A stretch of DNA of 64,000 nucleotides. It comes from Microglena sp. YARC (Eukaryota > Chlorophyta > Chlorophyceae > Chlamydomonadales > Chlamydomonadaceae). The notes beneath the pieces were generated by a model. It did not search any database. It had not been told where the DNA came from and saw nothing but the letters and a program-made list of their open reading frames with translations. Positions 50,001-61,367 of this stretch are shown piece by piece. The stretch's first letter is position 1. The number at the start of each line of letters is the position of its first letter. The position numbers were made by a program, and so were the translations under genes. The DNA is taken from assembly GCA_022414725.1 (NCBI GenBank), contig CM039463.1, positions 22,143,511 to 22,207,510 of the forward strand, read 5' to 3'.

Positions 50001-53000
50001 TAAAGCAAGGGCAGCTGGCTTGGCACCAAACTGGCCAGGCCTGGGTTGCTGTTTTGTGTACACGGACCCTTTTCCTGGGGTTAAAAGCAAGGGCAGTTGG
50101 CTTGGCACCAAACTGGCCAGGCCTGGGTCGCTGTTTTGTGCACGAGGACCCACTTCCTGGGGTGAAGACCCTTAACAATACATAACAATAAGAAGAAGAA
50201 GAAAACAAATAGACAATAATATATAATATAATATGTATTCATGTACAACACAATTAATAATAATAATTACAATTTCAGGTTGCACTGACATCACGAGGTC
50301 GCCTCATTTTGGCTTTGAAATTCTTTTTTGTTTTTCTATGCCTTGCCACGGGGGAAGTTGAAGGAACCTTTCATTTTGCTTGCACTGGGGAAGGTTACTG
50401 TGGTGGCTTTTGCTTTTGCAGACCGCTACTGTGCTTGAGCTCGGACTACTGCGCAAAAGCACGGAGGAAAGTTCCGGGCCTCATTTAAGGCGGCAAGTCG
50501 GAAATTGTGAAGCTAGCAACGGCTTCTAACCCCCAACCTGTCAGTTAAAGCTGGCACTACTGTCAACCAGTAGGGGGAAGGCAGCCCCCACTTAAGTTAG
50601 CCTCCACTTACCTAAACCCTGAACCCACCTACACCCTAAGCCCTAAAAACACCTTAAACCTTGAATCAAAACCTATATCACTAAACCCTAACCCCCCTAA
50701 ACTTAAGTGGGGGCTAACTTAACAGCTTGTTTCCAACCAGTTAGGGGTCCGGTGAAGGATTGTGTTTTGGAGGGTTTAGACTAGACCTCTAACCAGGACT
50801 CAACTTTAGGGATGGATGGAAACATTGCACCAGTTAAGCAGTCTTTTGCATCTGGCCAGGTCAGCTCAAAATGGATCAACGTGGCAAATGCGCTGCAGCA
50901 CTTTCTCACGATTCAGACACTGCTTTCATTGTTTATTCCGCTTCTTCCCAATGCTGCCCGCTTCAAGAACATGAGAAGGAGGCAGCGGGAGGATGTCCTG
51001 GCTAGGGTTCACGAGATCGAGAAGGTAAATCCCTTCGAGTCCGCTTCGAATCTAGTCCTCGTCTGGGCCAATGAAGATTAAACGGCAGTGTTGTTGCGGC
51101 AATTGACAACTTCAGAAAATAATTGCAGCTCTTGCACACGCATCTGCACCTTCCCCATCAGGATGATTAATCAAAAATTGTGTGCCCTGAGATTTGTGCA
51201 GAGAAGGCGCTTGCCAACTCCATGACGTCACCAGATCAAATTCATTAACCAAACTTAACCGCCTCTTAACTTTCTTTAATTGAGGGGGGAAGAGGGGAGG
51301 GGCATTGCACTAACCGGGACGGTTGGTCATTAACCACTATTTTTGTTTCCGACCAAACACTGGTTAACGGCCTTCCCAACGAATTTAATTGCCGCTTAAC
51401 CAGACCCTTAACTGGTTGGGAACAAGGCTACCTTCTCCCCACTGTACCAACCAAGTCTGAGCTCCCTTGGCTTTACTTGGACTTGGAATCTGTTGTTGCG
51501 ATTTTATGTTGCTGCTCTCTATCACTAATCGCTACCTTGTGGACAATGTTTGTATTATTATTATTTATGTAGGCCAGGTTGAGTAGCTCCTTGAGCTACT
51601 AAAGCCTAATTTCAGGATTCTTGTGTAGCCATCGTAAGGCATAGTTGAAGGTATAGTTGAATCCAATGTGGCAACCTACCGAGAACTTGACCTCAGAGCC
51701 AGGAGTGGTTGCAACGTAACCCCATCGAGCTCTCTCCTGCTTCGCTTCATTGATGTACTCAAAGCCCTGTGTGTAAGGCATGCATGTTTGTGTGGGTGGG
51801 TGGGGGCAGCGGGCAGAGCCTCACTGACAAAATCAAAGCCCTGTGGGTAAGGCATGCATATTTGTTTGTTTGTTTGTTTGTGTGTTTGTATGTGTGTGTG
51901 TGTGTGTGTGTGTGGTGGTGGTGGTGGTGGGGGGGGGAGCAGCGGGCAGAGCCTCAGGATAATTCGCTTCATTAATGAACTCAAAGCCCTGTGGGTAAGG
52001 CATGCATGGTTATGTGTGTTTGTGGGTGTGTTTGTACGTGTGTGTGTGCGTGTGTGCCAGGCTTGCATGTTTATTTTTATGTCATGGATTTTATCAGTGT
52101 TTGAAGACGCTGGGTGTGAAAAGTCTGGTTATATTCTAACTGCTCTTGTCAGTATACCAATGAATGATTTGATAAGACAAAAGACTATCCTGCGACATAA
52201 TGAGTATTATGATGTTGAGAGAAAACACGAATCAAGCATTCAAGCCAGCAGTTAGCTGCAGCACACAAGCAAGGGCATGACATTAGATGCTCTGTCACTA
52301 TTTAAATTTGGGGCTACTCATGGCAGCTTCCCGCCAGCTATAATATTCATCCACTAAGTCAAACCATACCTCGGGCCACAAACACAAACACTCACCCACC
52401 CCACCCCACCCACATACACCACCACTACCCAACCACACAGCCAGCCACATGCCAAACAGCCTATATATCCACCAGGTGCATCCACCTTACCAGGCTGTGA
52501 TGCAACACTCACACACAGGCACACACGCCCACACCCCTACCCATACCCAGACACACAGCCACACACGCCCACATACCATATTCACCCACTTGGTCTAGTG
52601 GTGCACCACGCCCCACCAGGCGTTCTCATTACATTACTATTCATCCACTGGGTTAAACTCAAAGCTTGGAGCTGCATTGGAATGCCTGCCATGTCAGCTG
52701 TCAGACGCGCTAGCTATCTTCAGGTTAAGCCAAAGGACTGGTAAAGGGAGCTGTCTGGAAGGTGCTACGCATAGCCCAAAAAAGAATCAGTGTGCTCTGT
52801 GTTGGAGTACAGTGACCTGTGATCATTGTTTTATTCACAAACCTGAACTTCCCCAATGGTCGCTCATGCAACAATGTGACCAACAGGGCCTTTTCTAACA
52901 ACAGGAACCAGTGTTTCTTTACCACACTACCTACCTGGTAGGTGAAGGGGTGGGCGGTGGTAGGTGGTATGGTAGAGACTAAGAACAGGAACCAGTTTTT

Positions 53001-55769
53001 CTTTACCATGGTGCTCCTAGTAGCTTTCGGGGTACTACTAGCAGCTTTTACATGCTTCTCATGTATCACAGTACAGACAAAATCACGTATCAACCATTCA
53101 ACCCAGTTGCTTTGGGTCCAATTCCTGATGGTACTACTCCCAGGTTACCGCGGGTATCGCAACGGGGGTATACATTTCATTATGCAGATGGTTAGATGCC
53201 TGAAGGCGTGTAGAACCATGTTAAAATTACAATTACAATTAAATCAAGCATTCAACACGGTTGGATAAATGTAGCATCAATGTATCTGTCCCAGTGTTTT
53301 TCTTTTTAGATATCTGTAGGCCAGGTTGAGTAGCTGCATGGGATACTCAAGCCTGATTTCATGATTATTGCGTAGCCATCGCATGGCAGAGCGGGAAGAT
53401 CATGGGTTTCATGCACCACCATGCAACAACGGAATGGCAACACAGTGGCGACGTCGAAAAGAAAAAAGGTAATATATACGCCCTTGTGCTGAGAAATTGC
53501 TTGCCAGAAAAAGGTTAGACATTAGGCCCAGCATTCCATTCTGCTTGTTTGCCTGGGTGCTTGTTTTTGAGCGTGTGAGTGTGTGTCAGTCTTCCCAACC
53601 AACTGTCCCTTTCAGCATACATGCTCTCATCCATGCCCTGGAAAAGTCTTTAAACTGTCTAATACGCATACTTGGCTCCCTGGTCCCCGTGTGTATCGCA
53701 TGGGAGGACTTGCCATTGAAAGACAGTGAGCAGCCCTGAGTTGGCTGAAAAAGCATGTAACAATCCAATCCAATCCTGACAGACAAACCATGTAACAATT
53801 GGCTGAGAATGCATGTAACAATCCAATCCAATCCATATAGGCAATTTATCTTTACGGACCCCGCCCAACCTCCCACCGAGCCACCAAGGGGCGGGAACAC
53901 AAGCACTCCACCCACTACCCCAGCCTGAAAGAACAGGTAACAATCCAATCCTGGCAGAAAAAGCATGTAACAATCGGCCGGAAAAACATGTAACAATCCA
54001 ATCAAGTCCTGGCAGAACAACCATGTAACCAACAGCCGGAGAATGCATGTAGCAATCGGCAGAAAAAGCATGTAACAATCCAATCCAATCCTGGCAGACT
54101 AACCATGTAGCCCAGGAGGTGCTCGAGTGAGACTAGACTAGCAATGGTCCTAACCACTGCAGGGTACCGGCTCAATAGGTAGGCAACATCTAGTCTCACA
54201 TTGCCAAGTGCTACATTACGTACCTTGGCGTTTTGGGGGTGCTACGCTAGAGCTGTTGGGGGTGTGACAAAAATGACACAAGAAAGCTGCAGGTAGCACC
54301 CCGGAGGCTACTAGGAGCACCATGGTGCTACATAAATGCACCAGTTCCTTTCCCGAAGCTAAACTTAACTTCAAAATCAAAAGAAAAGAAAATAAAACTG
54401 ATTCCCACCTTGTAAAAAAAAACTGATTCCTACCTTCTCGACAATGTGAAATGCATTCAGGTTCGTTGCATGGCGACACATTACCCCCCCCCCCCCCCCC
54501 TCCCTGGCTCCGTGCTTCACCATGCTCTGCCCTGCGATGGCTACGTTACAACCCTAAGATCAGGCTTGAGTAGCAAAAGTAGCTATTCAACCTGGCGTAC
54601 ATAAATTCGAAATAAACAACTTATTCACACCTTCTTTTCCAGGACGAGGGGATTCAGCTTATCCATAAAGAAGCAGCTTTGTGACAACGGCTCCCTACAA
54701 AGGGGCGGGTGTTGTGGTGGTGATGTGCATGTGTGCATGGGATGTGTGATTGTGGGGACAGGTGTCACCAGAGCTGGGGGAGGCGTGGACTTGTTCTGCC
54801 TGAGTGACGGGGAGGTGGTAGAGTGTGGGTGTTTGGGTGTTAGGGTGGGTGGGAGGTGGTGGTGGTGGTGTGGGTGTGTGCATGGGATGTGGGTGATTCG
54901 AGCGGTTTGGTGCCACCAGACATAAAGAAGCAGCTCTGTGCCAACGGCTTTCTACAAAGGATAATTCGCGAGAAAGATGGTAAATGTGCGATTGGTAACC
55001 ACTGCCTCTTACGTGTGTGATTGGTGGTTGGTCCTAGTGAAAGCAAACGGGGTGGCCCCCTCAACCTCACGCCTCTTAATAAGGCGTACTATTTATTTAT
55101 TGATTCATATATTTATGTGCAATGTGCACAAGTGTGCATTGTATCTGCATAATGGCCCAAACAGAAAGTGAGGAAGCATAGACAGCGAATGCTTCGTTTT
55201 TCAACTTCCTGTACGTCTGGTTAGGTGGCAAAATGTCTATTCATGGTGCTGAGGCCAAGAAAATGCTTCTGTGCTGTCACGCTGTAGTCCAACTCAGCAC
55301 TACAACCGGCGCAAGAGCGTTTTGCGTAAGCAAAACCCACAGTTACCTTCCTCAGTGCAAGCAAACAGGAAGGTTCCTTCAACCCCTCACACCCCGTGGC
55401 AAGGTGTATCAATTCCCAATTGTATATTTCGTCGTGCCATCCCAGTGCATGATTAGGCTTGTACATCTTCTGTTCTGACTTAACCATATATTTGTGACAA
55501 GTATGTGACTGCGTAACTAACTAACTAACTAAATAACTGCTAAGTGTGTATGTCGCTACAGTCCAGGGGTAGCCAAATAGGCTAAAGGGACTTGCCTAAC
55601 GAGGATAAACCAGACTTTGACCGCTAAACTGTTTATTAGTGTTTAGTAACGCTGTCTGCATCACACCAATCACAATGCAAAGACATGAAATATACAGCCC
55701 ACCAATCCTGCCCCAAGCTGACGAGAGTAGGGCTAAGGGAAGTTCAGTAACGAACTGACACACACACAG

Positions 55770-55800
<31 letters not shown>

Positions 55801-56708
55801 TCACACACATACACACAGCCCCTACCTCCCCCGCCTGAACTGCCTCATCACTGAAATGTCAAAAGTCCGCTTTATGGCGCCAGCACATTTGGAGCCCAGT
55901 AGGGCACCAGGAAAAATGTAATCATCGTCACCAGGGGCAGTGGTGCCAGTCAGGATTGGCAGTGGTCTGGCACGCCTAGTCTTTCCAACGTGATCTTTCT
56001 GCTTCTGTAAGATATTCTCTGCCTTTCTTTCTATCTGCTGTCAGCACTGTTTTATGTACAGGGCCCCACTTCCTGGGGAGAAAATCCTTTCAATACACAA
56101 ATCCAGGGCCGTCACTTCCGAATTGGCAAAATGGCGTAAATGGAGGGTGGCACCAGAATCGAGTGCAGTGGACTGAAGCCAGGGTTTACAACATAGTTAG
56201 GGGAAGGTTTTGTGCCGAAAACACGACAACACGACCAAATGCCAGACAAACAACTAGACAAAGGGTAACTCTGGGGGCTCCCACCCCCCTGAGGGGAGAG
56301 GTCCACAAAAAAAACTGTTTTATTTACGGGGTCCCACTTCCTGTTTTCTCTTTTCAATTAAAAAACCTAGCCTCACCACCACCACCACCATTCTTTCAAT
56401 AACAAACAAAAAAAAGATTAAAAATACATTAAAAAAACATCGTCATCAATACCAGTTCTTTGGGAATCATGGGCCTTGGTATCCGACAACACGACAAAAC
56501 GACAAACAAACAAAATGAACAAACAAACAAAACGAACAAACAAACAAAACCAACGGACAAAGGGGTAACTCAGGGGGCTCCCGCCCCCCTGAGGGGGAGG
56601 GGGGGGTCCACCAAAAATCATCATCATCATCATCATCATCACAATCACAATCACCACCTCAACCATCACCACCACCATCATCATCCTTTCAGTACAAAAT
56701 AAATAAAT

Positions 56709-56742
<34 letters not shown>

Positions 56743-59700
56743 TACCAGTTGTTGGGAATCATGGGCCTTGGTATCTGACAGGTAATGAATGGCATCTCAT
56801 GTGATTCAGAGAAGGGCCTCTCGTGTAACGACTTGGCCACACGTTGGATATAGTGGATGGCAAGCTCAGCCGTAGCTCTGAAAGGGGCAAAGAGGAAAAA
56901 GGTGTTAGGGAGTAAGAAGAAAAAGGTGTTTGGGGCAAGAAGGAGAAAAGTGGTATAAGATGAGCCGCAGCTCTGAAAGCGGATATGGGGTGAAAGGTGT
57001 TAAGGGGCGAGAAGGTGAAAAGTTTTATAACATGAGCCGTAGCTCTGTAAGGAGCAAAAAGGAAAAAGGGGCAAAGGGGAAAGAAGAAGAAAGGTGTTAA
57101 TAAATCAATGTTTAATTAAAATAAATACATGTTACGCCTTATGATGAGGTGTGAGGTTAAGGGGGCCAGCCCGTCCGCTTGCGCTGGAGCCAACCACCAA
57201 TGAGAAAGGTGTCCTGAGTTGAGGAGCAATATTCTTTGAGAGCGTGCTGGGCTTGTGAGCCATGTACACTACACCTCTTACACACTGACTGAGTGATTGA
57301 CTGACTGACAGACGTACAAATACCCTCATACATACTGGTACATTGTTGCTCTCTACCTTTGAACATAGTTACCTAAAGGGTAACCAAAGCAAAAACAGCA
57401 TGTCCACCTGTCCAACCATACCACCAACACACCCATTCCTCCATCCATCCGTCCGTCCCCCCCATCCAAGCCCATCCATCCATCCATGCATCCGTCCCAC
57501 CAACCCATCCATCCATCCGACCCAACCACCCACTCATCCATCCACCCATCCATCCAACCATATATCCGTCTTTCCCACCCATCCCACTCATCCCCATCCA
57601 ACCGACGTACTTGCTGCCGGCATGACCAAGATGAACCCCATCAGGCAAGTAGAAGTGGTCTTGACGGGTCTCCAGACCAGGAGTGTAATTACGAAAGTTG
57701 TCCATTGACAATTTCTCAAAACCTAGGGGCAGGAGAGTTGTTGGATGAGCAGCTCAACGATGATTGCACTGCTTTTTATTTTATTTATGCGTTTGTGTTT
57801 GATAAACATCTGTATGTGCATCTGTGTGTACGGAACGGCAACTAATATTAGTGGTTGAAAAACTAATAAGAACTCATATTATTATAGTTCCACAATAATA
57901 TTAGTTTTCCCCTGGTTTTTCAAATAAATTCGAATTTCTGGTGAAACGGCTCGTCCGACTATATTATATACGAATATATAATATTATGTATTCACTAATA
58001 TTATAGAACATAGGCGACCCCTAGATATGCGTGGCATGTCGAACTGTTGTAGCATTGAGGCTGTACACTTTTGCATTGCCATTCAAATACACCCGAGGTT
58101 CAAACCTAGCTCACCCTTGCTCAGTATGCTGTGTATGTACGTAGTTTTAAAAGTCCAGGGGTATCCAAAAAGACTAAAGGGACTCGCTCGACCTTAAAAA
58201 TATGACAGTCAGTTTAAGAAACAAGCACTGGTGAACTGAACCCCAACAAATTGTAGACGACGGGGGCCTGGACTTCATGATTTCCAGATAATTTAACTTC
58301 AGTATTTATAGGGAACGGCAATATAATATCATATGATGCCGGCAGTCTGACTAGACTAAATTTAGCATATATATAATATCATATGATATCATACTTGCCT
58401 TTGTTCAACATCATATGATATGCCGGTCCCTAAGTATTTATCAGAGACCATGGGAAGCCAGGTTGGCTATTGCAGACTGGCCATGCTCGATACCATAGCT
58501 TTTATTTTCCGCTTCGAACAGCAGCTTCTTATCAGCTCCCCTAACTGGCTATTCAGCCAAACCTAACCCAACCTACTGCACCTTGAAGCTGTCACAATAT
58601 AATGTCCAAAACTGCTGATATATTTTGGGTGTAGCACAGTTCCTGGCTAAGGGAGCTGCCTAGATGCTGCTACGAAAATCTAAAAAGAAAGGCCCTGCTC
58701 AATATAATTATTTTGACCTGGCCCCACAGAACCGTGCTCACCATTTCTCAGTAAGTGAAACGTAGCTGCCTTGACTGAAATGACTGGCAGCTCGTAATAG
58801 GTTGCAAATTCAACAAATTCTCTTTCTGCATTCTCCCAGTAAGCATCTGGCATGGGAGAAGCATAAGTATACATTTAAGTAAGGTGGGATAAGTATAAGT
58901 ATAGGTAAGGTGAGATAAGGAGAACTATGAGTATAAATAAGGTGGGATAAGTATAAGTATAAGTAAGGTGAGATAAGGAGAACTATGAGAATAAATAAGG
59001 TGGGATAAGTATAAGTCTAAGTAAGGTGAGATAAGGAGAACCATGAGTATAAATAAGGTGGGATAAGTATAAGCATATGTTAAAGTAAGGTGGGATAAGT
59101 ATACGTTTCAGTCGGGTAAGATAAGTATACGTATACATAAGGTGAGATAAGCAGAACCATGAGTATCAGTAAGGTGGGATAAGTATAAGTATAAGTAAGT
59201 TGAGATAAGCAGAACCATGAGTATAAGTAAGGTGGGATAAGCTAAAGCTTAAGTAAGGTTTGGCATTACTCAGAGTTGTCGTCATGAGTGTTATGGTAAG
59301 TGTTATCATGAGTGTTGTCATGGAAAGTGGTCATGGTAAGTGCTATGGTCATGAGTGATATGTTAAGTTGTATGGTAAGTGCTATCATGAGTGTTGTCAT
59401 GGAAAGAGTTGGGGATTGCGATGGAATAGGATGCAATGGAATGCATTTGGCACCAAACTTGAGAGCATCAGTAAGCAGGAGCATAAATCAGCACGTCATA
59501 TATTTATTTGGTGTGTTCATTAGCGTAGTGTGAATGACGTATGCAAAATTCTCGAGTCCCACAGACTTAAACCTGAACAAGTCTTCAAACTATCTAATCC
59601 ACATAGCATGCTCCCTGGTTTCCGTGGGTTTAGTACGAGGGAACTGGGAATTAGAAGACGGTGAGCAGCCCAGAGTTGGCTGAAAAAACATGTAACAATT

Positions 59701-61329
59701 CAAAAATTCAAATTCATGTCCCAAAGTGTTGAGCGTTTAGGGTTCGCAAAAGTCCTCGACATTTTTCGTCAGCAGGTAAGAGCTTTTCTTTTCAGCTTCG
59801 AGGAACGTCTTCTAGGCAGCTCCCCTGACTTGCTATTTGGCCAAATATAACGCAGCATAGTGCACCTTGGCGCTAGCACAATAAGCCTCTCATAATTGCT
59901 GAAATATTTGGGTGCATCACAGTGGATGGCTCAGGGGGCTGCCTAGAAGCTGTTGCTCGTAGCTCAAAAAAAGGCCTGGAGCAAGTGCTGTGGCACGTAT
60001 TGTGGCATGGGTATTGGCTATGGATTGTCCATCCGAATAATAATTCGAGAAGTTGTATTACATTTAAATAGTATACAACTTCTCGTAAACATTTTTTTTT
60101 TACCATTTTGACTGATTTGGAGAAAATTCCCTTTAAAATCCCTGTCTGATACTAAAAAATACTAAACTCATAATATGCACAATAGAAGAGAGCTCCAGCA
60201 TGAACATTAGCATCTTGCAACATCTTTTCATTGTTTGGTTTGATGTACGCATTATTTGGTTTGATGTGCGCATGGTGGGATGGGTATCAGGTATGGATTA
60301 ATCTAAGACAAGCAAGGGCGAGAGAATGAGTACCTCACAACATGTGATGAATTCTTTGTATGCTTCTTCCTCACTTATGTAGGAATGACTCTGCCGATCA
60401 CATCAACACAATCCTTGAGTGTAGGGCTAGTGCACGGAGACATACCCTTTGCAGCGGAAATTCTTGACGTAAAAAACAAAAAGCTTTGCAGCGTGTTTTG
60501 TGACATGGCTGTTAAACGTGGATGCACTGTTTCATTTTGGGCTACCTATGGCAGCTTCCCGCCAGCTCCGATATCCAGCCCGGGAGGCCTTGGGCCATTT
60601 GAATGCCTGTCATGTCGGCTTCAAGACGCACTAGCTAGCATCAGGTTTATCCCAAGGACAGGGAAGGGGAGCTGCCTAGAAGCTGCGACGCGTATCCCTA
60701 AAAGGAAACTGTAATAGTCATTAATCGTGAAGATTTACTAAACTACATATTCAGGACGGCCAGGCAAAGAAGATCTAATTCATTCATGCTTACAATAATG
60801 TAATGAAATGAAATGAAATGTAATGTAATGTAATGTAATATAATATAATATAATGTAATGTAATGTAATGTAATGTAGTGTAATGTAATGTAATGTAATG
60901 TAATGTAATGTAATGTAATGTAATGTAATGTAATGTAATACAATGCAATGTAATGCAATGTAATGATATGTAATGATATGTGATGATATGTAATGATATG
61001 TAATGATATGTAATGATATGTAATGTAATGTAATGTAATGTAATGTAATGTAATGTAATGTAATGTAATGTAATGTAATGCAATGTATTGCTGCACCTAC
61101 GGTTTCTTATTATCTCTGGGTGTGTCCATCGGAATAGGTTGAGAATAACTACAGCTGGGCGATTGGGGAAATTCATCAATCTGCGAAGGAGGCGCTCAAA
61201 GCCAGCCCGGGGCTTGTTGAGAAATGGAGGAAGTATCTGGAGCAGGATTGTGTTGGGGGGTGGGGGGGTTAGAGTTGTGTCGTGTTGTGTTGGGGTTTTT
61301 TGAGTTGTGTTGTGTTGTGTTGTGTTGTG

Positions 61330-61367
<38 letters not shown>

